Below, piece after piece: positions 14,039 through 22,221 of a DNA stretch of 25,638 bases; position 1 is the first letter of the stretch; every line of letters starts with the position of its first letter. The notes beneath the pieces are model-generated. The model was not told the origin of the DNA and searched no databases. It saw only the letters and a list, made by a program, of their open reading frames with translations. This DNA comes from a virus. The DNA is taken from the IMG/VR virus record IMGVR_UViG_3300023181_000078, positions 1-25,638 of that record. One strand, given 5' to 3'. A program made the translations under genes and the position numbers.

Positions 14039-14307
14039 AAGGAAATGAATTGAATTGTGATAATATTGTCATTCACAAGCTGGAACATGTATAGGCCGAA
14101 GATGTGACGGATAGCCACTTCCCGCGCTGACTTTAGGATGGATTCCTTGAAATCGCGACCTTCCACCATTTGCGTGTGTTCAGCCCCGGCAATAGGATCT
14201 AAATATCGAATTTCGAAAAAATTCCCATCGTAGGATATTTTTTCCTTTAGGATAAAATTCCCCGGCGCTGGGACGGCAATTTCAATGGATGTTTCTTCGT
14301 TGCTCAT
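14035..14307 (-). CDS. Small phage protein of unknown function
   Basis: 90 residues from the ATG at 14307, chosen because it overlaps the upstream stop as ATGA; the longer frame to 14358 lies inside the previous gene. It begins MSNEETSIEIAVPAPGNFIL and has an alternating strand pattern (ISYDGNFFEIRYLDP), an SAREVAIRHIFGLYMFQLV segment and IITIQFISL at the end. Not recognised. Locally A+T-richer than its neighbours. Confidence 0.6.
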   Translation of the reverse strand: MSNEETSIEIAVPAPGNFILKEKISYDGNFFEIRYLDPIAGAEHTQMVEGRDFKESILKSAREVAIRHIFGLYMFQLVNDNIITIQFISL

Positions 14308-14582
14308 GATAGTTCGTTTTCTGGTTCTTGTTCTTCCTGCTGGGGAATCTCTGACCACATCCCTTCAAGGATCTGGTCGATAAAGGATGGGACGGTGCTG
14401 ACACCGGACTGATAAAACGTGCGGTTGGTGTCAAACTCAGCGACGGATGCGCTAGGTAAATGGCAGCTAAAATGAATCTTAATGATTTGGAGTGCCTTCT
14501 TGCCATCCCTCGATTGGAAAGCTCGGCGAATGACCGCCGCTTTCTCATGGTCCGGAAGATCTGCAATTTCTTTATCGGTCAT
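14304..14582 (-). CDS. Bbp19-like small protein between portal and scaffold
   Basis: 92 residues. The pattern of a helix (VIRRAFQSRDGKKALQIIKIHF), a short loop with aromatic and acidic residues (EFDTNRTFYQSG), and a second helix (TVPSFIDQIL) recalls the small Bbp19-type family found between portal and scaffold in many podoviruses. Similarity is by layout only. ATGA overlaps at both ends tie it to the portal and the next gene. The C-terminus is acidic (EEQEPENELS). Confidence 0.5.
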   Translation of the reverse strand: MTDKEIADLPDHEKAAVIRRAFQSRDGKKALQIIKIHFSCHLPSASVAEFDTNRTFYQSGVSTVPSFIDQILEGMWSEIPQQEEQEPENELS

Positions 14583-16273
14583 GCTGCTGGGATCAGTTGT
14601 TGGAGGACATCAGGCTTGGCTTGGCTGGCGTCCTTCACGGTTGTGGCGGCTTGCTGTGCCTGCGCCATTGCCTGCTGCTGGGCCATCATGGCGTTGCGAT
14701 CTTCACGGAGCTTCACAACCTTGTCCCATTCGCGGGTCAAATCGTTGTTAGTTCCTTGTGTGATCGCCTTGTTTCGAATCCATTTGTCCAGATCGAAGTT
14801 GTCGAGAATATCGGGATAAAGCGCGGCAGCTTGACCGGCTGCGGCAATCACTCCATCGGCGGCTTGGTCTTCCAACTCTTGAAGCGCGAGGCCGACGCGG
14901 GAAATGTAGGCAACCGTTGGATAAGGAATATCCGAAAACTCGCCTTTCGCGTCTTTCGTGGCATCGAGAAGGCTTTGTGGTGGCGCTTCAAACTCGCCGG
15001 ATTCGTAGCAGATGGCGAAAAGCCGCTCCATCGCTGGGCGAAAATCGGTTGTGAACTGAGTGAATGACGGAGCTAGAAGCAGGAGGTTTTCACTACGGAG
15101 ACTCTGCGCCACCGTGGCCGTCATATCCTTTAAGACCTGCGTTGGCAGGTTTGAGAACATCTTGAACAGGTCCGTGAAGAAGAATTTGCGGATAATTGAT
15201 CGCTCGGATTCAATTAACCACTGACCAAGCTCGAAATCACCGGTTGCGCCCCACTCTTTGGGCATTCCTAAGGCCGCGGATTCCTTACTAATTGATGATA
15301 CCCCGCCGGCGCGAAGGTCAATCTGCTTTTTCTCGCCTGCTAACTGGAGAACGCGTGGCACGGCTTTAAGTTCGCCGATCGCCTTGAGCAGCTTGACGAG
15401 ATAGTTTGCCGTCAGAATGTTCGGCATCGCGTTGTAAGCTGGGCTGAACCCGTAAGGCTCGCAACCCCACTTCTCGAACCGGGAGACAACGAAAGGAAAT
15501 GTGTCAAAACCACCAGTTTCCACGGTGTGATTGTCCGCTTCCATGATGTAGATGGACTCGAACTTCATGTTCAGCGCGTCGATCATCTTCGGATCGCGCT
15601 TTTCGCGTGGCCGGACGCCGTGAACGAACTTGAATTTCTTCGACATCGAATTCACGTCGCCTTTCAGGGCTTCCGCGTGGCATTCGTTGATCGTTTTGCC
15701 GACTTTGTCCGATCCGAACTTGGCAATGGCCTCGGTGCTGGTCAGCTCGAATTCGCGGTAGAGGGTATCAATCTCGCCTTCCTCGTTTTCTGCCACGGCG
15801 TAGGAGCCAAGTGGCATATAAGTGAACGAAAGGGTCTTGTTTTTACCCCGCATGATATACATCGCGCCGGTTCCTGGGCCTGAACGGTCGCGGAAAAGGC
15901 TGTAGATCGACGTGTAAAAGTTGGATTCGCTCAGCAGTTTGAGCGCCTTGGCCGAGCAACTGGCATACCAGCGGATAATCTCGTCCGCTTCTCTGAATCG
16001 ATCAGGCGGACCCCACTTGAACCAGACAGACCCAAGCGGAACGAGGTTCGACATATGCGAATCAGCCAGCGTGTTCGTGCTGTCGATCGCCGTTGTGTCG
16101 TGGATTCGCGACCGGTTGGCGAGGCTGGTAGGTGGCGTGCCCGGTGCTGATTTCTCGGTGACGTAGGCTTTATGCGGAGTGCACCATTCAAGGATGCTCT
16201 GCCACCGGCTATCCCATGTCGAGCGGAGAGAGACGAGCGAACGCCAGTAGGTGAGGTGCTGCTCGGCTGTCAT
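14579..16273 (-). CDS. Portal / head-tail connector protein
   Basis: 564 residues, the usual length for T7 gp8-like connectors. Hallmarks: LTYWRSLVSLRSTWDSRWQ at the start, the LADSHMSNLVPLGSVWFKW segment, NFYTSIYSLFRDRSGPGTGA with the following MYIMRG strand, LPTQVLKDMTATVAQSLRSENLLLL in the crown/wing part, and a Gln/Ala-rich C-terminal helix (MMAQQQAMAQAQQAAT) forming the barrel. It forms the dodecameric DNA gate at one capsid vertex. Start overlaps the upstream stop as TGATG. Confidence 0.9.
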   Translation of the reverse strand: MTAEQHLTYWRSLVSLRSTWDSRWQSILEWCTPHKAYVTEKSAPGTPPTSLANRSRIHDTTAIDSTNTLADSHMSNLVPLGSVWFKWGPPDRFREADEIIRWYASCSAKALKLLSESNFYTSIYSLFRDRSGPGTGAMYIMRGKNKTLSFTYMPLGSYAVAENEEGEIDTLYREFELTSTEAIAKFGSDKVGKTINECHAEALKGDVNSMSKKFKFVHGVRPREKRDPKMIDALNMKFESIYIMEADNHTVETGGFDTFPFVVSRFEKWGCEPYGFSPAYNAMPNILTANYLVKLLKAIGELKAVPRVLQLAGEKKQIDLRAGGVSSISKESAALGMPKEWGATGDFELGQWLIESERSIIRKFFFTDLFKMFSNLPTQVLKDMTATVAQSLRSENLLLLAPSFTQFTTDFRPAMERLFAICYESGEFEAPPQSLLDATKDAKGEFSDIPYPTVAYISRVGLALQELEDQAADGVIAAAGQAAALYPDILDNFDLDKWIRNKAITQGTNNDLTREWDKVVKLREDRNAMMAQQQAMAQAQQAATTVKDASQAKPDVLQQLIPAA

Positions 16274-16464
16274 CAGTTGAGGGGGAATAGTGAAATTGGA
16301 CCGCTACGACGGAAATGGCGAGGCGTTGGGTGGACCAGCGGGAGCTCGATATCGTGAAGGCTCGCCATGAAATCAGTGCAATCTATAATTGCGTTCATAT
16401 CCCCCTTGGATTCCGTAAGGATCGCCATCGCCTTTTTAAATTGATCTCGCGTGAGTCCGCTCAT
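16273..16464 (-). CDS. Small protein upstream of portal, unknown function
   Basis: 63 residues from the ATG at 16464; a TTG two codons earlier (16470) is an alternative that would give a TTGA overlap with the previous gene. Sequence MSGLTRDQFKKAMAILTESKG... followed by CTDFMASLHDIELPLVHP. The first half is helical and amphipathic. Not recognised. Coupled to the portal by TGATG. Confidence 0.55.
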   Translation of the reverse strand: MSGLTRDQFKKAMAILTESKGDMNAIIDCTDFMASLHDIELPLVHPTPRHFRRSGPISLFPLN

Positions 16465-16466
16465 AA

Positions 16467-16655
16467 TCAAATCTGGCCGTTGGTTCCGAGAAGCGTGCCG
16501 GGTGCTGGAGCGCGTGCGGATAGCTGGGTATCAGCCAATCCTCGCGTTTGCTGCTCTTCCAGAAGCGTCTTGCGGCGTTTCTGTGTGGTTTCAGCTCCGG
16601 TCGCGTAAACTGGCGGCGCGGCGGCTGGTGGCGGCGGTGCTTTAGATCCTCCCAT
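16467..16655 (-). CDS. Short Pro/Ala-rich phage protein with TLLG-type C-terminus
   Basis: 62 residues. The start MGGSKAPPPPAAAPP, a basic RRKTLLEEQQTRGLADT middle and a GTLLGTNGQ end fit a widespread family of short proteins encoded between terminase and portal in T7-like phages (usual pattern: MGG-SK-AP..., then RG...TLLTG...G). Role unproven; some relatives are thought to be head-associated. Overlaps the previous gene by 14 bases. Confidence 0.65.
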   Translation of the reverse strand: MGGSKAPPPPAAAPPVYATGAETTQKRRKTLLEEQQTRGLADTQLSARAPAPGTLLGTNGQI

Positions 16656-17010
16656 GATTCAAGAATTTGGCGGTTTGGTAGATTCGGATTTTCCGCGATC
16701 TCACGCGGGCAAAGGCTATATATGGTAGCGTGTAAGGCAAAAACTGTAGCAGATATGGTAGCTCCCCTATCGCTGCCCACACATACCAGCAGTCGTGCTC
16801 CTGCGTCAACTCCGTTTTTGAGAGGCTGGAATCCCACGGATCGGAGAGGGATTGGTGTGACCAGTGGCGCGAAACCGGGCGAGCGAGCGCGAACCCGATT
16901 GGCGAGGCGTAAACGTAGCCTTGTGCGGCGTGGGCTTTGAGCGTGTCGAGCGGATCACCTAGCGACGGATCGGCGGCGTGGATCGCTAGGTATTGCTCGA
17001 ACGGGGTCAT
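16642..17010 (-). CDS. Conserved phage protein of unknown function
   Basis: 122 residues. N-terminal helical part (MTPFEQYLAIHAADPSLGDPLDTLK), then a Trp-rich centre, then CWYVWAAIGELPYLLQFLPYTLPYIAFARVR, a strongly amphipathic, nearly hydrophobic stretch, and a basic end. That centre is a pattern I recall from small phage proteins between terminase and portal, with no known role. TAATG joins it to the upstream gene. Confidence 0.6.
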   Translation of the reverse strand: MTPFEQYLAIHAADPSLGDPLDTLKAHAAQGYVYASPIGFALARPVSRHWSHQSLSDPWDSSLSKTELTQEHDCWYVWAAIGELPYLLQFLPYTLPYIAFARVRSRKIRIYQTAKFLNHGRI

Positions 17011-17249
17011 TAGCTCGCCATAATCATGGATCTCAAGCGCGAAAGAAATCCCTGATGATTCTCTGATTCACGTCGAGCACGCTCAATCTCAATTTCTCCC
17101 AAAGTCCTCATCGCGGGATGATAAACAGTGGCGTTGACGGTGATTAATTCTTTCCAGCGTCGCTCTGCCGCCGCCTTTCTGCGGGATTCACCCTTCGCCT
17201 TCTCATGCCTGCGCCGCGCGCCCTGTGTTCTGATTGTGTGTGTTTTCAT
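17010..17249 (-). CDS. Small highly basic protein, unknown function
   Basis: 79 residues, very rich in Arg, Lys and Glu (ARRRHEKAKGESRRKAAAERRW; IEIERARRESENHQGFLSRLR). It may bind nucleic acid or be an internal head peptide, but no motif is recognised. ATG at 17249 follows the terL stop by three bases; the end overlaps the next gene as TAATG. Its place in the tightly packed packaging operon is the main support. Confidence 0.55.
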   Translation of the reverse strand: MKTHTIRTQGARRRHEKAKGESRRKAAAERRWKELITVNATVYHPAMRTLGEIEIERARRESENHQGFLSRLRSMIMAS

Positions 17250-17252
17250 AAG

Positions 17253-18887
17253 TTACCAGTCTTCAAAGCCTGTGATCGCCGCCATCGCAAGCGGGCTTCT
17301 GTCGCTCACATCAGCAATCATCGCGTTAGGGATCAACCCTAAAATATCAGCCTCGGCAAGCGTTGTCAGCGCGGAGCATGCGTGGCTGGACTCATCGTGA
17401 ACAGGATCAGCTCCATTACTATTTTGCGGCACGTGGTAGGCCTCAAAGCACGACATAATGCTAGGGCCTTCCTTGGTTCCGATCATTGGCCGCTTGTCCA
17501 GATTGTCAGCGTGGAAGACCATGCGGTGCATCATGGAGCGGACGTGGTCGATGCTATCCCAAATGCGGTGACGGCGGACCGGGACTACAATCACATCGCG
17601 CAAGCCGCAGGATTCAAGAACCTGCTTCACCGACTCATTCCGAGCGATGTTTTTGTAATCGCCGTCGTGCGGAATTATGTTCCCGGCTAGGATAATATCG
17701 TTATCGCGCTCCCATCGCTGGCAGTATTTCGCGTAATAGTCCGCACCCTTGTGCTGATCCTGGAGGCCATCGACGATCCGAATGTCCGTCCCCACGAATT
17801 GGATGAACAAAATGACGCAGAAATCCCGGCGACCAAGATCCCAAAAGGTATAGACTGGCACGCGAGGTTCCACGGGGAAATTGCGGATCCTGCCACCAGC
17901 GCGGGCCGTGGTGATCGATTCCCCGTAGATGGAACCCTCCACAGAGGCTTGAAATGCATCCTCTGGTGTGGCGGGGTGCTCCTTTAAAACGCTCGATTCG
18001 CGGCCTTTCCATTTGAGCTGATACCAAGCCTTTTGGTTGGTGGTTAGGCTGATTCCGTGATCGTTCCGCAGCTTGTCGAAATACGGGAAAAGCTTCGAAT
18101 CGACGTTCAAATTGGCCGTATCCTCGTCGGAAATATTGTTTTTCGGGTCTTGCCAAAATCCGAAGAAATGGAATTTCCACTGGAGCCGGATCAGTTTCAC
18201 TCCGTCAGCCAACGCCTGAGCGGTCTCGTTCATCGCCCGCGTGCAGAGATTGTAGGCAACCCCAGCCCTGCCTCCTTCATGCGTGGTTTCAACGAACCCG
18301 ATCGCGCCTTCGTGCATCGCCTCAAATGCGCCTTCGAGGATTTCGTTGGCCTTGTCGTCCGATTTATGGGCGATCTTACCAAGCTCTGAAACCCAAACAT
18401 ATTGAAGGGTTGATCCACGGTGAGAGGTTCCAGCGTAGATCATTGAGCTATTCGACCAGACAAGCACCTCGGGAAACTCTGAATCCATCCCCTTTGTCAT
18501 GGTGGATTTCAGCTTTATCACCGCGCCAAGGTGCCACGTATCAGGGTGAAGCTCTTTATTGTCGAGGTGCTCGTAAGCCACCCGCATCTTCCGCAGCTTC
18601 TTTTTTGCGTCGTCGATCGTGCAGTCGATGACACCGGCACTCTTATTGCTCTCGAAAAGCAGTCGATCGAGGATGAAAATAGCAATGAACGTCGAGAATC
18701 CCAACTGCCGGGACTTCAGGACGTAGTTCAGCCAGTGGATCGCGAAGTAGAAAAGGCGCTGACAATGGTTGGGCTTGAACGCCCGCAGTTGGCCCTTCTC
18801 GTCCTCAATTGTGTAAATATTGCAGATGCGCCACCAAGGATCATTCAGATTGCCCGGCGACGCCTTCTCTGGATTCTCAGTAGCCAT
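17253..18887 (-). CDS. terL: Terminase large subunit (ATPase and nuclease)
   Basis: 544 residues. N-terminal ATPase: a Walker A variant LKSRQLGFST (about 57-66), Walker B YVWVSE with Glu168, and the coupling motif GFVETTHEG (about 198-205). C-terminal RNase H-like nuclease: TFWDLG with Asp350, PHDGDY with Asp408/Asp410, and HDESSHACSAL with Asp498. It drives DNA into procapsids through the portal and cuts concatemers. Start overlaps the terS stop (TAATG), indicating coupled synthesis of the two subunits. Packaging type (cos, pac or direct repeats) cannot be read from the gene. Confidence 0.93.
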   Translation of the reverse strand: MATENPEKASPGNLNDPWWRICNIYTIEDEKGQLRAFKPNHCQRLFYFAIHWLNYVLKSRQLGFSTFIAIFILDRLLFESNKSAGVIDCTIDDAKKKLRKMRVAYEHLDNKELHPDTWHLGAVIKLKSTMTKGMDSEFPEVLVWSNSSMIYAGTSHRGSTLQYVWVSELGKIAHKSDDKANEILEGAFEAMHEGAIGFVETTHEGGRAGVAYNLCTRAMNETAQALADGVKLIRLQWKFHFFGFWQDPKNNISDEDTANLNVDSKLFPYFDKLRNDHGISLTTNQKAWYQLKWKGRESSVLKEHPATPEDAFQASVEGSIYGESITTARAGGRIRNFPVEPRVPVYTFWDLGRRDFCVILFIQFVGTDIRIVDGLQDQHKGADYYAKYCQRWERDNDIILAGNIIPHDGDYKNIARNESVKQVLESCGLRDVIVVPVRRHRIWDSIDHVRSMMHRMVFHADNLDKRPMIGTKEGPSIMSCFEAYHVPQNSNGADPVHDESSHACSALTTLAEADILGLIPNAMIADVSDRSPLAMAAITGFEDW

Positions 18888-19372
18888 TAGGCTTTAGGGA
18901 GTCCGTAGTTCTGAGGAAGAGACGCGAAGAACTCCGAGAGGCCAGGGATATTCACATCATTCTCGGTCTTATCTCGCCATTCCTTCGGCTTCCGGTTCTT
19001 CAACCAGAAGATGCAGGCCGTGGTGTCCGGCGCGTAATGTTTCGTGATCGGAGTCGTTGTGACATCGCCTTGGAAGTTGGAAATATGCACGTCTGGATGG
19101 CTGTAGCCAGTCGCCCGCTCGAACAGTGAGCGCTCAACCGCAGAGTCAGACAAAGCCTTGGCCTCTTTGAGGGCTATAGAAAAGTCTTCATGCGCACCCT
19201 TCCAGTTGTTGATCGTCTGCTCTGACACTCCTAGCGCCTCAGCCAAATCCTTGTCGGTCGCCCCTAACGCGCAAAGCTTCCGAACGGCCGGTAAAAGCGA
19301 TTCACTGTATTCGCTCTTTCGCCCTCCGCCTGGATTGCCTACTGCAAACTTATTGCCCTTTGGTGCCGCCAT
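18887..19372 (-). CDS. terS: Terminase small subunit
   Basis: 161 residues. N-terminal basic/Gly-rich start (GNKFAVGNPGGGRKSEYSE), then an HTH (LGATDKDLAEALGVSEQTINNW), then the oligomerisation region ALSDSAVERSLFERATGYSHPDV. A FWLKNRKPKEWRDK motif precedes an acidic C-terminus that would contact the large subunit. It recognises the packaging site and regulates terL. First gene of the packaging operon; promoter candidates lie 75-100 bases upstream. The ATG follows AGAGAGAAT, without a clear SD. Confidence 0.92.
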   Translation of the reverse strand: MAAPKGNKFAVGNPGGGRKSEYSESLLPAVRKLCALGATDKDLAEALGVSEQTINNWKGAHEDFSIALKEAKALSDSAVERSLFERATGYSHPDVHISNFQGDVTTTPITKHYAPDTTACIFWLKNRKPKEWRDKTENDVNIPGLSEFFASLPQNYGLPKA

Positions 19373-19446
19373 ATTCTCTCTCTGCTAAATCACCAGCGCA
19401 GGAAAGTCAACGATAACCGCCGCCTTTCCCGCACTCGCTCCGCTCG

Positions 19447-19473
19447 ATTGTAAAGCGTTCAGAAATCAGTCAA
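19447..19473 (-). promoter_or_regulatory. Candidate promoter of the packaging/head operon
   Basis: On the minus strand TTGACT (19473-19468), a short 15-base spacer, then TACAAT (19452-19447), five of six to consensus. It lies in the 119-base gap between the 79-residue gene and terS. A second TTGACT about 60 bases further on (near 19410) with TAGCAG 17 bases later is a weaker alternative. Confidence 0.5.
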
Positions 19474-19491
19474 GCTCTAAAGCGTAAGTGA

Positions 19492-19731
19492 CTAACCATC
19501 ATCGCTCTTCGCTTGTTGTTCAAATTCCCCACTCCGTTGACCACAAGCCGGTTTGTCGCTCACGGGTGATCCACAAGCCTCAATCGCATCAGCCCACCCG
19601 CGTGCGATGTCCGCCGCGCCTTGCAGCTGCTCTGCGTGATCTTGAATAGCCTCGCTATCCTCACGGTGCATGAGCGTCGCCACCTGCTCCATGGCATCGG
19701 CCATCACGCGTATTTTGTCGGGCAGGGTCAT
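19492..19731 (-). CDS. Small helical protein, unknown function
   Basis: 79 residues, helical throughout (DKIRVMADAMEQVATLMHREDSEAIQDHAEQLQGAAD split by short turns), with a polar C-terminus ending in SDDG. Resembles small accessory phage proteins but no family is recognised. ATG at 19731 after an AATTCACC lead, six bases from the preceding stop. It is last in its operon, before the packaging promoter region. Confidence 0.5.
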   Translation of the reverse strand: MTLPDKIRVMADAMEQVATLMHREDSEAIQDHAEQLQGAADIARGWADAIEACGSPVSDKPACGQRSGEFEQQAKSDDG

Positions 19732-19737
19732 GGTGAA

Positions 19738-20229
19738 TTATTGAAATAGTTCGGACAAGTTTCTTAATTGGAACCGTGATTTTTCGATCAGATCTTTGTG
19801 TCGAGGATTCTGCCAGATGTCTTCACCGAGGAAGAGGATGTGAAGTTTATCCTTGTTCAGGAGGTTGAAGTTGGGGGACTGAGAAAGATTCTCCGCTGCG
19901 ACGATTACGATATCTGCCCACGCATCGAGTAGGCTTAAGGTTTCCGCCGTATTCTTTTCGATACCGGCAGCGATCGCATCGCTTCCGAAATCATCGATGA
20001 GGATGCGTCGAATTGCGACCGATCGGACCAGTCCCCATTGACAAAGGACGAGCACCTTTTTAGCGGCGCGCTTTGGCTCGGGCTTGACGCGGTATTCCCA
20101 CTTCTCGGCGAAGTTCGGCCACTCTGCTACCGCCCACTCGAATGTGGAGTCGGGCCGATATTCAATCACCTTCCCCTCGCCAAACTGCCTGATAACCTCC
20201 GCGTGTTTCTTTGCTCCTGCTGGTGTCAT
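19738..20229 (-). CDS. Two-part protein: phage YRVKPEP domain plus tyrosine-phosphatase-like domain
   Basis: 163 residues from the ATG at 20229, which overlaps the upstream stop (ATGA); a start at 20271 would lie within the upstream gene. Residues 1-52 resemble a small domain common in phage proteins (KVIEYRP...W-P-F...YRVKPEP). Residues 57-163 look like a phosphatase-like fold: a VLVLCQWGLVRS loop with the CX5R signature (Cys63, Arg69, Ser70), AGIEKNTAETLSLLDAWADIVIV, and a late FLGEDIWQNPRHKDL with a possible general-acid Asp137. Low-molecular-weight phosphatase-like proteins occur in phages, but substrates are unknown. May act on host phosphoproteins or modified nucleotides (inference). 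Confidence 0.65.
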   Translation of the reverse strand: MTPAGAKKHAEVIRQFGEGKVIEYRPDSTFEWAVAEWPNFAEKWEYRVKPEPKRAAKKVLVLCQWGLVRSVAIRRILIDDFGSDAIAAGIEKNTAETLSLLDAWADIVIVAAENLSQSPNFNLLNKDKLHILFLGEDIWQNPRHKDLIEKSRFQLRNLSELFQ

Positions 20230-20600
20230 GGTTTTGTTTCCTCGGTTTGAATTGAGTCTGATTCCTCGCATTTAAGGATAATAGAAACATCGATCTCTAA
20301 GAATTCAGCGAGGCGTAGAAGATTTTCCCTGGGTATTTTCCGCTCGCCTGAGAGGATCATACTAACTGTTGACTTTGTACCTATTACAGAAACGAGGTCG
20401 CAAGGTCGGATCTCAAGATCAGCCATTCTGGCCCTCAGAAGATCAACTAGAGATGGTATTCCAACCGGCCATTTTTCCTTTTCATAGATCTCCAGCTCGC
20501 GGGCGATTTTTTGAAATTCAGCCATCCTTTTATTGTAGGCGTTGAGGCTTTTTATCGGCCCGTGGTGGCGGACAGTTCGAAATTTATCTTCTGTTTTCAT
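20226..20600 (-). CDS. HigA-like HTH protein without an adjacent toxin
   Basis: 124 residues. N-terminal helical part (LNAYNKRMAEFQKIARELEIYEKEK split by short turns), then PSLVDLLRARMADLEIRPCDLVSVIGTKSTVSMILSGERKIPRENLLRLAEFLEI arranged as an XRE-type HTH at 50-108. This is the layout of HigA antitoxins. Neither neighbour resembles a HigB RNase toxin, so it is either an orphan antitoxin that neutralises a host toxin or a phage transcription regulator. ATG follows AACCAACCAGAAGA, the non-SD lead-in. Confidence 0.7.
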   Translation of the reverse strand: MKTEDKFRTVRHHGPIKSLNAYNKRMAEFQKIARELEIYEKEKWPVGIPSLVDLLRARMADLEIRPCDLVSVIGTKSTVSMILSGERKIPRENLLRLAEFLEIDVSIILKCEESDSIQTEETKP

Positions 20601-20612
20601 TCTTCTGGTTGG

Positions 20613-20897
20613 TTAGAAAAGTAGTGCCTGCTCCGGCTTTCCGATCTCATCGGCTAATTGCCGAAAGGAAAATGAGTGGCGCCGCGCCGGGCAGGCGCTG
20701 TAATCTCGCATGATAATCTTCCCACGGCTGATGTCGTAGCCCGCGTCATTCGGCCCGCCGTAACCCATGAACGATTCCCTGTCCGCGTCATCTGCGGTAT
20801 AATCTCTGGCAATGAAGGCGGCGACCCACCGCTTGGCATTCGCGCGGGCCTCTTCGACAGATCGAGGGAGGCATTCTGGGGGATTTACCGTTGTCAT
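20613..20897 (-). CDS. Small protein of unknown function
   Basis: 94 residues. It has a helix (VEEARANAKRWVAAFIARDY), a Gly/Asp-rich middle (MGYGGPNDAGYDISRGKIIMRDYSACPARR) and a short end helix (FRQLADEIGKPEQALLF). Not recognised. The start has the clearest AACCAACCATG context in the window. It lies directly after the helicase gene in the same direction and is probably co-transcribed. Confidence 0.5.
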   Translation of the reverse strand: MTTVNPPECLPRSVEEARANAKRWVAAFIARDYTADDADRESFMGYGGPNDAGYDISRGKIIMRDYSACPARRHSFSFRQLADEIGKPEQALLF

Positions 20898-20910
20898 GGT
20901 TGGTTAGAAA

Positions 20911-22221
20911 TTAGCGGTTCCACTGTTTCTTAGGTGCCGGTGTAGCTTCCTGTGGGGACGGAACGAAATCCTCAAAGCACTGATATTTTCCCTCAAGCCT
21001 TAGAGGTAAAACCGCGTCCCGCTTGCCGTTTCTGAGCTTCCCAATTTTAATCCCATCATCGACGATGAAGAGAAGCGCGTCCGAATCCTGGGCAATCGCT
21101 TTACTTTCGCGGGTCTGTCCTTGCTCATTTAGCTGGGTTGCGGAAATAACCGGGCATCCCATCTGCTTGGAAAGCTGTTTGAGCCCACGTGATATACGCG
21201 CAACCTCCTGCTCCCGATTTTCGTGGCGCTTCCGATCGCCGCTGATGAGTTGGAGGTAATCGACCACAATTAGATCCAGTCTGCCCGCTTCATCCATAAT
21301 GGTTGAGGATTCCGCAGTGATATGGTCGATGGTTTGATTTGCGGCGTCGTCGATCCAAAAATTGAACTCTTTGATCTTTTCGAGCGATCGCTGAATCTTC
21401 AGAATTTCTCCCCTCGTCACCCCACGAGGCTGCGTGATGCTGCCGTAATCGATTCGATCCATCGCGGAAACCAATCGGCCAACGATCTCGGATCGTCCCA
21501 TTTCAAGCGAGAATATGGCAACGTTGCCGCCTGACTTCATGACGGAAACCGCGATTTGGAGCATAAGCACCGACTTTCCCCGGCTGGTCTGTCCGCCGAT
21601 CACCCAAAGTTCTCCGCCCCGCATCCCACCGGAGGATTGGTCAAGCTGGGGAATTCCAGTGCTTCGGCCCGGAATATCACCTGCTTCCGACATCTGCACG
21701 AAATGCCGGATGAATGCCTCGCTGGCCTGCTTTGAGTTGATCGAGCGACTTGGACCCGCTTTGGCCGCTGAGATGGCGTCTAGAGAGTCTTGAATGATTT
21801 TCTTGGCCTCGTCACTGTCAGAGCACTCTCCAATCGCTTGCTGGGCTGATATCGCGATCCTGTGAGCGTGTGACTCCTGCACCTGTTCAACCCATTTGGC
21901 CCATCCCGCTGAAGAGGCCGCGGCGTAGCTCATCAAATTCGCTAGTTCGGACGCTCCCCCAACCTTGTGAATTTCTCCGGTCGTCATTAAGTGCTGGGCA
22001 AAAGCTAGGAATTCAAGGTTTCCATTCCGCTCGAAATATTCGCAGGAAAGCTCGAAAGCGGGTTTGTTGATATAAAAAGAGTCCGGGGTGATGCCAGCGG
22101 CCCGTGCTTTCGGAAGCCAGATTTCCGGCTCCTGCAATATCCAGCAAAGGATTGCCTTCTCCGCTAAAGGTGATGCTGGCATTGATTGCGCCAGCGTGAG
22201 TATTTCAGATTCCGACGTCAT
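20911..22221 (-). CDS. dnaB: Replicative DNA helicase, DnaB type
   Basis: 436 residues, the normal length for phage DnaB-like helicases. N-terminal helical domain (about 15-115, with AEKAILCWILQEPEIW). The RecA-like domain has Walker A GGQTSRGKS (209-217), the catalytic Glu240 in FSLEMG, Walker B LIVVDYLQLI (Asp321), a late SATQLN sensor (near 370) and an Arg/Lys-rich end (KLRNGKRDAVLPLRLEG). It unwinds DNA ahead of the polymerase as a hexamer. It overlaps the end of the O-like gene by 17 bases, the arrangement of an initiator and the helicase it loads. Confidence 0.93.
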   Translation of the reverse strand: MTSESEILTLAQSMPASPLAEKAILCWILQEPEIWLPKARAAGITPDSFYINKPAFELSCEYFERNGNLEFLAFAQHLMTTGEIHKVGGASELANLMSYAAASSAGWAKWVEQVQESHAHRIAISAQQAIGECSDSDEAKKIIQDSLDAISAAKAGPSRSINSKQASEAFIRHFVQMSEAGDIPGRSTGIPQLDQSSGGMRGGELWVIGGQTSRGKSVLMLQIAVSVMKSGGNVAIFSLEMGRSEIVGRLVSAMDRIDYGSITQPRGVTRGEILKIQRSLEKIKEFNFWIDDAANQTIDHITAESSTIMDEAGRLDLIVVDYLQLISGDRKRHENREQEVARISRGLKQLSKQMGCPVISATQLNEQGQTRESKAIAQDSDALLFIVDDGIKIGKLRNGKRDAVLPLRLEGKYQCFEDFVPSPQEATPAPKKQWNR

